Below are positions 37,401-63,722 of a stretch of DNA of 64,000 bases, one piece after another. The stretch covers positions 116,246,936 to 116,310,935 of the forward strand of contig CM041292.1 of the NCBI GenBank assembly GCA_023052935.1, written 5' to 3'. A program made the position numbers and the translations under genes. The stretch is from Piezodorus guildinii. Taxonomy: Eukaryota > Arthropoda > Insecta > Hemiptera > Pentatomidae. Position 1 is the stretch's first letter. Every line of letters starts with the position of its first letter. The notes below the pieces were generated by a model. The model saw only the letters and a program-made list of their open reading frames with translations. It was not told the origin of the DNA and did no database searches.

Positions 37401-40400
37401 GCATATTGAGAAGGATTTTTGGAGCTTTAAAAGAAGAACACAGGTGGAGGACCAGAAGCAACGCCGAACTTACAGAGTTGTATGGAGAGCCTGATATCCT
37501 CTGTGCTATTAGGAAGAGCAGGTTGAGATGTTTAGGGCATGTGGAAAGGATGGAGCCCTGTTGGCTGCCTAAAAATATGTTAAATGATGCACCAGGAGGG
37601 AAAAGAAAAAGGGGCAGACCCAGGCGACGGTGGATTGAGGACTTGGAGGAGGATTTGAGAAGGATGGGAGTTGGAAATTGGAGGAGTCTTGTTGGAGACT
37701 GCGAGGCATGGGAAAGAACTAGGGTAGAGGCCCAGGTTCTACAAGGACTGTAGTGCCCAACAGTGAGTTGGTGAAGAGGACTTTACCTCAGCAGGTTTAT
37801 TTATCCTTTATTTATCAATTTCTTCTTGAAAATTTATGTCAATAGAGTATAATGTTTCTTAGTATTATAAGAATTACTTTTATAGGTTTTCTCAGCACAG
37901 AAGATGGGATATTACCAGGTAACATGGGACTGAAAGACATGGCCTTAGCTTTGAAATGGACGAAAGATGAAATAAAAAATTTTGGTGGTGACCCAGGACT
38001 TATTACCGCTTTTGGATTCAGTACTGGAGCTGCTTCTGTTCACTATTTGTGTTCTATTCCAAAAACTAGAGGTAAGAATATCTGTAAATATTGCTCTGAC
38101 TTTAGGAAAAAAATGTTCCTATTTTAAAAAAAATTAATAAAGAGAATTTCGCCTTCAATAAAGAATAAAAATTGGTGATTTTTACTCAAAAGGAAATGCC
38201 AAGTTTAAAATCATAAACTTATTTCTTTTGGTTGAAAAGTTTTTAATATTTATAATCTGCATTCTTCCTCCGCTCAGACTCTATGGTAGCTGTGTATAGC
38301 AATGATTGTATTAGAAATATTCATACCACGGTGTCTGATAGTTTTTGTTCTGAAACATCAGAGTAAAAGTATGAGAAGTGGTAGCTTTGCCTGGAAGTGC
38401 ATGTTAACATAGTTTTTATCTTGGAGCAACCCCACACATTTCTTTCAGATCTCAGAGGCCTCCATTTCTGCTTCACTGTGTCTTGAGCAGTTAAACCCAT
38501 CTCCACCAGCTGTAGTAATACTGAGGGATAAGAGGTAAGAGGGTAGAAGAGTTGTGATTGGTTTGAGATCATTTCTGGTTCTCTTCTAACACCATGTTTC
38601 TCCATCCTCATTTATTGCTGAATCTTCTACATTTAAACAGTTCTGAGTACATCATTTCTCTCTCTTTTTAATCTCTAAGTGATATATATTTTTCATATAT
38701 ATTAGTGAATACAATGGAATTACGGGAGCCTGTGGCTGAGTGGCTAGCACGCTAGTCTTTCACACTAAAGGTTGAGTGTTCGAATCCCAATCCCAGAGGG
38801 AACTTTTCAAGCATTTAATAAATGAAGATTTACTCACAGCCTCTCTTGAAGGAGAATGTGGATGTAGGAAGGATGCTGAGAGTTAATAGTTTGGTAAATG
38901 TATGGTCCAAGGAAATATTGGCTGCGGGCTGAGGGGAAGAGCCACTTTAATTCAACGTATAAGTGGGTAACACGAAGACCTCCTTGAAGTACCGAAGACA
39001 AATCTTAAGGAAATGTTCATAATGAGCTTTAGTCTGTCTTCAAGCACAGTCGGGAGGCCGTCATACACCGCACAACAGTAGTCAAAGTGGGGGAAAATAA
39101 GTGAGGATACGAGGAGCTTAAGAGTGGATAGAGGAAGGAGATGGCGGGAGCGATGGAAAAATTTAAGAGTACTTATTGTTTATTATTGGGATTTTATGTT
39201 ATTGTCGGGACATTTGGGCAATATGGGGTTTCCAGGAGAGGGATTGGTCGATGGTGATACCTAGGTTTTGACAGTGGAACTGAATGTGATTGGGTGATTA
39301 TTAGACTATATGTGTGTGTGTGTGAAATGCCAGATTCATAAATATTTGGTACCTGGTATCAGTTGGATAATTATTTCTGATTTAATTTTTCAAATGTGCC
39401 GAAATAACTATTTAAATATCAAAATTTAATAGATCTCACTCATCACTCTTCTTATTTCATTACTACTCTTTTACATGACTTTTTATTCCATTTAACACTT
39501 ATTCTCATCTTATACTTACAAGCCATCTAAAGTTTTTGTTTTATAATTATAGATATGTTGAAAGGTTGTATTTCACAAAGTGGTGCAGGTGGTTCACACT
39601 TTTCACTAAGGAAGCCAGGCTTTGCTAAGAAAACAACTGAGGTAATTTCTGGTATAGTTGACTGTTCTACTAAAGATCTCATTCCATGTCTTCAATCTAT
39701 TTCAGCTGAAAAAATTACAGCTGCTGAAAATCATCTCAGGGTAATATAAATTAATATATTTGTTTGTATTACATTTCGGAATTCAATATACTTGTTTGAT
39801 TTTGGTTTAATTATTTTGTGACCCAAAGATCTTCCTTTAAATTGTTAAGTCACCTCAGCCTTGGTCCTTCTCTCAGCCTCATTCCTTCTGGACTGCCATT
39901 CCTCATCTTGTTTTGTAGCGTTTCATCTAGCATCCTCTTCATATGGCTGTGGCCCAGCCTCCACAGTTTATCTTCCTAGATGATGTTCTCAATGTTAGGC
40001 TTACCAAACAGCTGTTTGAATGAGCTTACTATTCTGTCTTAGGCAATCCACAGCAAGGTCATTATGCCCGCTTACTATTCTTTCTTATCCCCTAATTTTT
40101 GATACTGGGCCAAAATTCTTTTTGAGGATTGTTATTTCCCAAAAATTGAAAGTCATTTTATTCTTCTTCAAGACCCGCGCTCTCACTACCATACTATCAA
40201 TAGACCACCAAATTACTGATTTATATACGGTGTTCCTAGCAGATAACAACAATTCTCAGATTTTAAGAACCTTGCCCTATGCACATGCAAAAAAATCTAC
40301 TACCAGCAGCAATACAGGTTTTGTCCTCATCAGGCATATAATTATTATCTATTATCATAGATCTGAGAAATTTGAACTGATTTTTATAAAATTATTTTAA

Positions 40401-43400
40401 TGTGTTGTACATGTGATAAAATCTTTATTTACACTCTCACCTTTAACTGAATCCCTTCTGCCAATCGAAACCTATTTAAAGTCTTCTCATTAATATCTTA
40501 CCTTTTCCAAGCCCAATTGGGGCGATTATCAAAGTGAACTTATACAAATGAGCGAGACTTTCAAAATATCTGCAGTAATTTATTTATTCATTTTATTTTA
40601 ATCATACGGTTTGAAGTTATAGCCACACTGGCATGATCAATATGGATTGTTCTAAAGGTTAGTCAGCACCAGGATATTAACAATTTTTTTTTTCATTTCT
40701 AGTAAATTGGTTATCCCCAAAAAAATAATACAAAATCTGTTAAATTTAGTAAAATGGACATATCTTATTGTGTTGGATGATTTGAAATGCGCTAAAAAAA
40801 ACAAAACTGTAAGCCCTGCTAACTACTATTATAGTGTTTTGAGGTATTTCCATTTTGTCTTCATATTTTTTTTATTTCAAAACAAACAAATAATATGACT
40901 ATTTTCATGTCTGCATATGTTTAATTGTGTCACTTCTGTATAATTAATAATTCTAAAAACTCTTTCTCCTTTTCTTCTAATAAAATCTTCCATTTTTCCA
41001 GAAACAGCATATTCCATAAAAAATAATCTATTGCCTCTTTCTTTCTGGACCTGACTCTTATTTAAGATATAATTTTTCAGTTTTGGCTTGGAGAACCTAT
41101 GGTTGTATTTGGGCCTGTATTGGAACCTCCAGGAAATACATCACTATTGACAACTTGGCCCATTAATGATTTACATTTCCCATGGCTGTTAGGAGTGTGT
41201 GGAGATGAAGGGACTGCCAAAGCAGCTTGTAAGTAGTGAAATTCTTATTGGAATTAAACATTATTTGAAATCATTTAGCAAAATATAAATCATCATTAAA
41301 ATTAAACAGCTCTACTTTTTCGTAGATCTTGTTCTGAATGGAAATGATTCAATGTTTAATGATTTATTGAACACCGAGAAGAGTATATTCAAAGAATGAT
41401 GAATCTTGAAAACAAAGATGATGCTAAGAGAGTAGCTGAAAGATTTTTTAAAAATGGTATAATTACAGGAATACAGAAGGTAAATATTCATGGAGTTTTT
41501 CAAAACTTTCAAACATAATTAATTTTGATTATTATAGGTGGAATAGTCAGGAATCAGTCATTTTTGAAAAGTTTTTAATTTTGCCAACGTTTCGGCTCAA
41601 GCTTGTGAGCCATCATCAGGGCATTACTGAGCCATGATCCAAGCATAAACTCATGAAGTTGAGGTCCCAAGTAGAGTGAATTATATTGAGGGTGTATAGT
41701 CGACTGTAGAGACTATTCCACCTATAATAGTTTCTACAGTCGACTATACACCCTCAATATAATTAATTTTGGATTAGATATAAATATTGGTTTGTCTGAA
41801 AAAAAAAAAAAAAATTATATGTTTATCTATGCCTGTTATTTTTGCATTCATCAAAATAGTTCCCATTACTTGTAATACATTTCCAATAATCTCTGAATAG
41901 AATTTGGAATCCTCAGAATTTATGAATTCAGAAAACCCATTATCTAAGGCTCTTTGTTCAATAAATTTTTTATTTTGTGAAATGTGGTCTAGGTGTCTAA
42001 AAAAATGGTAGTCAGTTGATGAGAGGTCTAGAGAGTGGGGCAAGTAATGGTAGAGTCTCGTACCCAAGCTCTAACAATTTTCGTGACATCATGTGTAAGA
42101 TATATGGCTGAGTGCTGTTACGCAACAAAATGCGCTCCTTTCGACTGATCAAAGATGGCTTCATTATTGCCAATTTCTGGAGAATTATGCCACTTTGGTT
42201 CAGGGGCATTTACGGTTTTCACCAGCATTCAAGAGGATATAGTGAATCAAATAAAATGAAAGCCACCAAACTGTAAACAACTTTTTTTGATGAGGAGGGG
42301 CTTCGGAAAATTTCGTGCTGCTTCTTCTTGGTTGAGCCACTCCCTCAAAAATGAGAGTTAATTAATCTCAAATATAATTAAAGCTATTTCATCGCATTCA
42401 TCAAATGATTGAGTTTTAAATGATGATTAAAACTTACCTTTAAAAATATTAAAACTTTAGTTCATAAAATAAAAAAAATGGAGGGGGGATAGGTTAATGG
42501 GTCAGTCAATCTTCAGGTGATGAACACTGCTACACTATAAAGCTAGAAATCTTCTAAAGTCAACTGTTACTACATAGAAAAAAGTAATTCCCAGGACATA
42601 GGTTAACACATTAGCAGTGGGGAATCTTGAGTACTAAACCTCCCGCCTTTAAGCTACTACTAATAATAATAATAGGCTTACCAAACCTGAAGGTTTGATG
42701 CTGATAGCACCAAACTCCACCTACATGGATTCGCCCAATGATCACCGTTCAAGCCCAAGCCTCCGACATCAGTCTTAATGCAATCCTCCCATTGACGCCT
42801 AGGCCTACCTTTCGGATGCCTAACAGTCGGTTTAGCGAATACCAACTTTCTCCGAATCCATTCATCACCAAGCCCAACAACTTTACTCGCCCATTTCAGT
42901 CTCTGCTATGCTATCAATTCAATTATATTCACAGGGTACAAGCTTTGCAATTCCACGTTGTGCAACCTTCTACCAGTAGCCTCATCTCTCTTCAGATCAA
43001 ATATTTTATGCAGTACTTATTTTCAAACATCTTAAGCCGTTGTTCATCCTTCAAAGTAAGCAGCCACGTTTCACATGAGTAAAGAACCGTCAGAAGAATA
43101 ATAGTTTTATAAATTCTAACCTTTAAGTTTTTAGAAAGAAGCCGCGAGCTAAGTAATTTAGCAACTGAATAATATAAATACCCATTTCCCACCTTTAACC
43201 AGGACTTTATTTTCTCCTGGATTTCATTTTTCCTTGTTATCATTGAACCTAAATACTTGAATTTCTCTACGTGTTCAAAAGTATGCCCTGATATATTAAT
43301 ATCACCAAGATCGCCACCGTTTCTGCAACTAATCATATATTTTGTCTTATCAGTATTTATTTCGAGTCCTATTTCTTTACCAGTTTTTATTAAAGCACTT

Positions 43401-46400
43401 GTATTTAGCTGTATAGTTTCTGTGTCTTCACCTAGCAGTACCAAATCAAAAAGTGGAAGCAGCTTTACTTAAATCTTATCAAGTCTTTTGTTGTTTGCCA
43501 TAAAATATATTGTAGATTGAATGAAAAACTTAATAACAGAAATAAAACTTTGGGTAGTGTTTTTCGCACTATTTTGGGGTTCAAAGTTATTTAAATAATA
43601 ATGTATTTATTTTATTGCAATACAGCTATATTCTGAGGGTTACTCTACCTACCCAGCATTAAAAGCCGCTCAAGAGCATAAAGGACCTAAATACTTTTAT
43701 ATCTTTAATTATGCGAGTGGTCCTTCAATGGCAGAATTCCGATCCAAAAGAAAACTGAATATAACAGGTATACTACTCTACTCATGACACTGTAACATAT
43801 CATTCCTCATTTGATTTTATTAACAAATTAATGATTGTAAATGTTTACTATAATTAACAACATTATCCCAAAGTCCCAATGTTCAACTATTGATATTCAT
43901 TATGATTTAAATCCAAAAATGTTTAAGTGTTTCAGTACAATACCAGTGTATATCAAGCATTTTAAAAACCTTGAAATTTATGAAAACATTTTTTTAAATG
44001 AAATATCTACCTACAAATTAAAGTTTGTTCAAATTAATATCTAAATAATATGTAAACAAAACTCTCAAAATATAACTAAATATATTCTTGACTTACCACA
44101 AAGTCAATCTATATCTAGTTATATTTTAAGAGCTTTTTAATCTATATCTAGTTATTAGGGATGGCCATAATCGAATGATGATTATTAGATCATTCGATCG
44201 ATTATCTATCATCCGAATTAATCGATTATCAAATTAATCGAGAAACGAATGATCATTCAAACTGAATTTTTTAACGATATTCGAGAGATTATGAGGGGTT
44301 GAGATTTTTTTTTTTTTGCTCATCACATAAATTATATGCATATTTGCACCTAGGCTCAGCCAACTCAAAAATCATAGAGAGGGGAATTGTGCTATATTGT
44401 CTTTCAGAATGCATATTAATCATTCGATCATTCGATTATTTAAATCATCGAAGTCTGATCATTCGATTATGCCCACCCCTACTAGTTATATTTTAAGAGT
44501 TTTTTAATCTATATCTGGTAATATTTTAAGAGTTTAAGCCTATCTAAAAAATTTACAAAAATGAATATGTGGTATTAAGTTTATCCAACACAGGTTGGAA
44601 ATTTGGAAGAATAGGCACTGTAATTTTGTTTTGTTCCAATACCCTTATATAATCATGTCAACAATGAGAAATTTCAATTTTTTCTCTTTGTTGAATTTCT
44701 TCAAATTCTAAATATATAAGTTTTGTTTGTTATTTTTGGTTTCTGTTCTTTATGCTGTCACTGATATTTTTTTTTTTTAAGGAATTGGCCATGGAGAAGA
44801 TAATAAATATTATTTTGATATATCGCATATGTATAATCCTAAAGATTGGCCTCAGCAGGAAGACATAAGCCTATCAAAAAAATTAATAAAATTATTGGTC
44901 AACTTCGCTAAAAATCAGTAAGTCCTTTTTAATTGTGTGATATTATTATATACCTATAGATTGACAGATTAGTTTAAATCATACATAAGAGAAAAAATAA
45001 TTTTAGAAATCTAATCGAAAAAAATATGGTTGATAACTGTATCCAAAGAATGAATTTTTATTTTTAATGTATATTCATGTTGATCACATCAAATCAGCAG
45101 AGGATTAGATTCAGACCTAAAGACAGGAAAATGTTCAATAATGATTTTAAGACAGAAAGATACCATGTTGATCATATTATCAATCATGAAGTTTACTATC
45201 ATTTTTTAAAATTTTAACAGTGAAATTTTTAGGTTTCACAAAATAGCTTATCATCTTTCTACTTCTTTATTTGTTACCAACTGCCGTAGGCTCATCACAT
45301 TTTACTGGAAAAAAACAGGCAACCTAATGAAAGTGGGTTGTTTTCTATTATTCTTAATTCCACTTATCTATACATTAAATTTGTTACTTTTGTGAAGATT
45401 TTTGAATATGAGTTTTCAAAGAAATTACAATTTATAGGATCATCTGGGTCCAAATTACCAAGTCCATTAAAAAGGTCAAAGGGTGTGCGTGTACGTATAT
45501 GACAAGTCTAGCTCAAAAATGGAAAGTCCTATGGATTTCAAATTTCATATTTAAGACAAATATACTCCTGGAACATTAGAGCAACTTTTTCACCAAAACT
45601 AGTCAACCGGATTTGGCACTTTATATTACAAATTTTGCACCTTTTTAAGATTTTCTCAAAACGGTTTTGGTTAAACTCACTATGTTAATCTAGAATTGGA
45701 TTGGCTTTAATTTCATATGGGTTTTATTTTAATTGAAATAATGCGACAGGGCATAATGCAGAATTCCTTCTTTAAAGTATGTTTAATTTTGTTGATTAGA
45801 AATAATTAACCCTTTCTCATAGTTATAGGGAGCGGTATGGTCTAGTGGATAGAGCACTAGTCTACTGATCTTCGGGTCCTGGATTCGAATCCATGCAGTG
45901 ACATAATATAATTCATTCTGTTAATTGAGCCAGTGAGTAGGAGGGGAGGGAGAGACCCTCCTGGAGCAAACCCATCCTCTTTAAAGTGGGTACCCAAAAT
46001 GGAGAAAAACCTGGCAGTTGAGCGTGATCAAGGCCTACCAATCACCTTATTGCACGGCCATTGGCCTAGAAAGTTTGAATCTCTATTGTTATATTGTTTA
46101 ATCAAATCAACTTCATGTTTATTTAAAACTTGATTTCAAGAAGGGAAGTAAATTAAAGTTGTGAGTTGGGTGTAACAGATTTTTTAATATTGAAACGTAT
46201 ATGGTGAATATGAAAAATGCAATTTTCTACACTAAAAGATTTGAGTCTACACCACGTTGCTTTAAACGGACAGGAATTTTTTACTTTAAATTCTCATTTT
46301 TTAAGATTGAAAAAGATTAAATTGACGAGGTTAAGATTGGCTAGCACCTTTGTTGTAAACATTTTTTGTAAAATCCAACTGCAACTGAACTACAGATCTT

Positions 46401-46662
46401 AACAAGATAGTCTTAAGCACAAGAAACATTAGGTTTTAATTTTTTCTTAGCAACTTAATTAAAACAATTTTATTAAAAATTAATTTCCCAATTCAAAATA
46501 TTTGTACAATTTTGCAGGACACCAAATCAAAAAGGGCATCATCCTGAATGGCATTTATTCAATCAAAAGGGTCATTATTTGGATATAACAAACTACGGAT
46601 TGAAGATGAAGAAATTTGAGAAAATTAGTGAAATTGTGGATTTTTGGAAGCATATAAAATAG
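34474..46662 (+). CDS. Type-B carboxylesterase, ten exons, frameshift in exon 7
   Basis: Secreted carboxylesterase of the alpha/beta-hydrolase family (venom carboxylesterase/juvenile-hormone-esterase-like; exact subfamily not decided). Exons: 34474-34653, 35223-35363, 36268-36409, 37886-38071, 39553-39740, 41081-41228, 41326-41479, 43626-43767, 44782-44917, 46518-46662. The ATG is chosen because it opens a signal peptide (MILIWLVTVSTSVVLG). About 520 codons, slightly short of the usual ~550. Landmarks: FTGVPYAKPPLG, EDCLYLNIYTPK, oxyanion-hole HGGGW (near residue 119), nucleophile motif GFSTG (Ser near 200, where most relatives have GESAG or GQSAG), acid motif GDEG, and catalytic His in GIGHGED. 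All splice borders are GT..AG. Exon 7 needs a one-base frame correction near 41366-41372, so either this allele is broken or the sequence has an error there. Introns hold several LINE, SINE and mariner fragments. Confidence 0.88.
35752..35992 (-). mobile_element. tRNA-derived SINE family S1, diverged
   Basis: Reverse-orientation copy with TTTGCCTATCCAGG, ATTTTTTAATGGGA (reverse), a degraded B box GGTTTGAACTC (forward reading) and the head GTGACTAGCACAAC on the reverse strand. Located in esterase intron 2. Confidence 0.8.
36635..36990 (-). mobile_element. Jockey-type LINE C-terminal fragment
   Basis: The reverse strand reads PLVADLSRTRYTTFNSKLPT, HINSLVCNLSTSHIPDNPPR and RLKRRWPRDLLT before a stop, similar to the end of Jockey/CR1 polyproteins. 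Located in esterase intron 3. Confidence 0.7.
37250..37820 (+). mobile_element. LINE reverse-transcriptase C-terminus, well preserved
   Basis: The open frame 37406-37753 encodes MRRIFGALKEEHRWRTRSNA, CLGHVERMEPCWLPKNML and KRKRGRPRRRWIEDLEEDLR, ending naturally at a TAG stop. Upstream codons LLYKSLFRKAKLLNKK extend it with frame breaks. This is the C-terminus of an RTE-like endonuclease-reverse transcriptase, inserted in esterase intron 3 in the same orientation as the gene. Confidence 0.85.
37886..38071 (+). CDS. Esterase exon 4 with the nucleophile serine
   Basis: Encodes GFLSTEDGILPGNMGLKDM, then the helix with LKWTKDEIKNFGGDP and the nucleophile elbow TAFGFSTGAASVHYL. FGGDP and AASVHYL are family hallmarks that fix the alignment, so GFSTG occupies the GxSxG position. 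Phe replaces the usual Glu or Gln before Ser, and Thr replaces the usual Ala after it. Borders: acceptor TTTTATAG, donor GTAAGA. Confidence 0.88.
38722..38830 (+). mobile_element. tRNA-like SINE head
   Basis: GTGGCTGAGTGGCTAGCACG (A box) and GTGTTCGAATCCCAATCCC (B box) are well conserved and spaced like a tRNA, but no acceptor stem closes and the sequence continues into LINE-like DNA. Interpreted as a SINE head in esterase intron 4. Confidence 0.6.
38840..39310 (-). mobile_element. CR1/L2-like LINE fragment
   Basis: The reverse strand gives FPHFDYCCAVYDGLPTVLED and RLKLIMNISLRFVFGTSRRS, typical of the CR1/L2 reverse-transcriptase C-terminal part. It is related to 2.1-2.5 kb. Confidence 0.75.
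39815..40280 (-). mobile_element. LINE endonuclease-RT C-terminal fragment
   Basis: The reverse strand includes KRMLDETLQNKMRNGSPEGM and RLREGPRLR before a stop, and upstream RT-thumb-like sequence. The long plus-strand frame here (40020-40400) is its antisense shadow. Confidence 0.55.
41326..41479 (+). pseudogene. Esterase exon 7 with one-base frameshift
   Basis: The first part reads LVLNGNDSMFNDLL in the phase set by exon 6 (using the acceptor CGTAG at 41321-41325). The same frame then stops at TGATGA. The second part, HREEYIQRMMNLENKD through FFKNGIITGIQK, is family-like but sits in another frame that joins exon 8 in phase 0. The switch falls around 41366-41372 and is consistent with loss of one base. 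The alternative acceptor AAACAG at 41303-41308 does not rescue it. It could be a pseudogene mutation, an allele, or an assembly error. Confidence 0.75.
41577..41765 (-). mobile_element. Penelope-type terminal-repeat fragment with hammerhead-like core
   Basis: The minus strand reads CTGATGA, stem GGCTC/GAGCC and GAAAC (41588-41620). Next to it, arms around 41681-41763 form a hairpin of about 30 pairs (GAGGGTGTATAGTCGACTGT and its complement), and the GACTATTCCACCTATAATAG segment is complementary to 41534-41553. Located in esterase intron 7. Confidence 0.6.
41790..42230 (-). mobile_element. SETMAR-type mariner transposase C-terminal relic
   Basis: The reverse strand reads HYLPHSLDLSSTDYHFFRHL followed by QNKKFIEQRALDNGFSEFIN, matching the SPDLSPTDYHFF region and the C-terminus of mariner transposases. 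Frames are broken. Esterase intron 7. Confidence 0.85.
42655..43500 (-). mobile_element. RTE-like LINE 3' half
   Basis: The reverse strand over 42992-43444 encodes 150 codons of reverse transcriptase (LEINTDKTKYMISCRNGG, HVEKFKYLGSMITRKNEI, YKTIILLTVLYSCETWLL), followed after a frame break by the arginine-rich C-terminus and a (TAA)n end near 42660. A related 3' end is at 59.43 kb. Esterase intron 7. Confidence 0.87.
44107..44533. repeat. Short tandem repeat interrupted by a hAT-like MITE
   Basis: TCTATATCTAGTTATATTTT followed by AAGAGCTTTTTAA occurs about three times with a unit of roughly 36 bases; the second unit is split by the element at 44156-44481. Confidence 0.7.
44156..44481. mobile_element. 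hAT-like MITE with 8-bp target duplication
   Basis: Starts TAGGGATGGCCATAATCGAA and ends TCGATTATGCCCACCCCTA, inverted ends of the hAT type, with the 8-base direct duplication CTAGTTAT at 44148-44155 and 44482-44489. The interior is rich in ATTCGAT/ATCGAT inverted motifs and has no transposase. Esterase intron 8. Confidence 0.88.
45450..46190 (+). repeat. Family K copy in esterase intron 9
   Basis: Blocks AAAGTCCTATGGATTTCAAA, ATATTTAAGACAAATATACT and TTTTCACCAAAACTAGTCAA match the family interior; the end is GAAGTAAATTAAAGTTGTG..AACAGATTTTTTAA. A SINE is inserted at about 45827-46104. The same copy, without SINE, is seen at 11.64-12.10 kb. Confidence 0.75.
45827..46104 (+). mobile_element. 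tRNA-derived SINE family S2
   Basis: GGTATGGTCTAGTGGATAGA (A box) and CTGGATTCGAATCCATGCAG (B box) form a tRNA-like head; the body contains TTGGCCTAGAAAGTTTGAAT. It is absent from the duplicate at 11.8 kb, so it inserted after the segmental duplication. Confidence 0.8.
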
Positions 46663-47289
46663 AACATTGATTGCTCTAAATCACATAAATGTTTACAATG
46701 AAAATTCACATTAATACAACAGAGAATTCAATTTGTGACCTGCAAATTACTTTGTTATTGATACATAACAAACATTAATCAAACAAATCACTTATATCAT
46801 CACACACAGTTCAATGGTGGGGACAAAATTCTTATTAAACATTGTCTTCGAAACTATGAGTGATTTATTAATTTTAAAACATTGAACAGAAGTAAATTAG
46901 AGTTGGGATTCGTAGCCATAAAATCATATTCATTCTAACCACTCCAGCTGTTCTATTTTTTTTATTGAAAAGATTATCTGAGACCCCTTAAAAGATGAAA
47001 TATCCATATTTCTTAATGAATAAATAATTTTACTTATCTTTTAAAATATGAATTTAGTAGAGGTTATGGTGAAGTAATTATTATTCAATGTTGTAACAAG
47101 CAAAGCAACACCAATACATACTTAAGATAATAAAAATTGACCAATTTAGAAGGTCAAAATTTGTTTTTATCACTGGTAAAGAATAAATCTGGCAAAAACA
47201 ACTATTCAATCACCCCATTCCATGGCAATATTATTAATATGGGCTGGCTCTCAAACAAAATAATTCAACAAAAAATATTTAAAAAATAA

Positions 47290-48432
47290 CCAAGGACATT
47301 TAAATAAAAAACAATATATATTAACATTCACTTGTTTATTTTTATTCATACACCACCCTCTCAAAATAATATAATTATAAATACATGTTATTTCATAATA
47401 TTAATACAATTATGACTTGTAATGTGTAGAAAAAGAAATAAAACAAAAAACAAAAAAAAAATACTGGCACACAATTCCAAAATTATATAATCTCAAACTT
47501 ATTTCATAAGGCAATGATACTCCTGTTTTTTTTTTTTTTTTTTTTTCCTTTTTTAGAGAGAAAAGGCACTTAATATAGGGGCATCTATAAGTTCAATATC
47601 ATTTATTCTATAAATATAACGTATTGTAACAAGTGTGCGTTTCACGTCCATAATGGTCCTTTGATCAGAGGCCATCTGTAATATGCCTATGTTTTAACAA
47701 GGCACTTCATATAGTTTATATATTATTTAATATAGAATAATTTAATTAACGTAACTCTATAGTCCATAAAAACGTGGTTATATTAAATTTATTACAATAT
47801 ATTTACATTTGTACACGAGTTGAAACACTAACACATTCCACGTGAAAATGTTTGTACGGCAATGATTGCCTTTTAGTCTAGATTTATTGCATTTCTTATT
47901 TATTGATGTATTTCAATTTATCTAGGATACAATTTGATGAGTACCTTATCCTGCTAGTTCTATTTAATATTACATAACAATATATAAATATGTTTATTTA
48001 CACAAAGGGTTATTTTAAAGAAGCAGAAAAATAAATATAAAATCCATTCTGTTTGTTTTAAAATCACGTTTCTGATCTAATAAAAATAAATTTATAATAC
48101 ATATGACATTTACATTAAAAGCTAAAAGACAAAGATTTCAAAATGACAATGGGGGATTAAAAGAATATTCAAAGCATGTCACAAACAATTAAAAAAATCT
48201 CATTTCTCTAGGCACTGGTATTAAAAAAAAAAAGGAGTTAATTAATTATTATCCTGTCTAGTATCACAGACAATACTTACACACAGACACACACACAAAC
48301 ACTCATACTCAAAAATGTCTATTAAAAATTGGCTTTGACTATTTACACAAATAAGCATTGCACAACCAATTTAAAGGAATTCGGAGTGAAAATCTTCTTC
48401 ATTAATGATAAAATTTCAGATGAGCAGGATGA
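47290..48432 (-). other. Pkn: Probable PKN 3' untranslated region
   Basis: AT-rich sequence after the PKN stop with no recognised transposon, followed by several TTTATT stretches (AATAAA on the minus strand) near 47.33-47.35 kb. It separates the convergent esterase and PKN genes. The exact cleavage site cannot be read. Confidence 0.35.
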
Positions 48433-63459
<15,027 letters not shown>

Positions 63460-63700
63460 CTACAAAATTGAAATAAAAAAATTTGAAAAATGAACAATGA
63501 ATATAAAAATTAACTACATACTAAGACCAAGCAATACACACTACTAGCAACCAATTCTACATATATCTAAATATATAGAGGAATAAATAATAAATAGGTG
63601 TCCAAAGGTGATAAGTGATATGACAACTCATTTTACTCATAATTCAATTACTATCAACACAGATTTTAACTACAACTGATTTTTTTTTTCTTTTAATTAC

Positions 63701-63722
63701 CATTTGGAGAATTTGGTTCTAA
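63701..63722 (-). CDS. Pkn: Possible further upstream PKN exon end
   Basis: A good donor (GTAATT on the minus strand) at 63695-63700 follows codons reading LEPNSPN plus one base. That base completes the split codon needed by the exon at 63254-63459 (G + GT, then AACAGT, giving GNSMEVEE). A weak acceptor just upstream would make a 22-base exon; the open frame extends further left to about codon 28, so the true 5' border is unclear. Phase agreement is the main support. Confidence 0.35.

Noticed and set aside
38722..38800. Possible tRNA gene
   Set aside because: tRNA-like boxes but no complete cloverleaf; read as a SINE head.
40020..40400. 126-codon plus-strand frame
   Set aside because: It is antisense to LINE coding sequence and shows no domain.
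45827..45900. Possible tRNA gene
   Set aside because: A and B boxes are good but no acceptor stem closes, and the sequence continues into a SINE body seen elsewhere.
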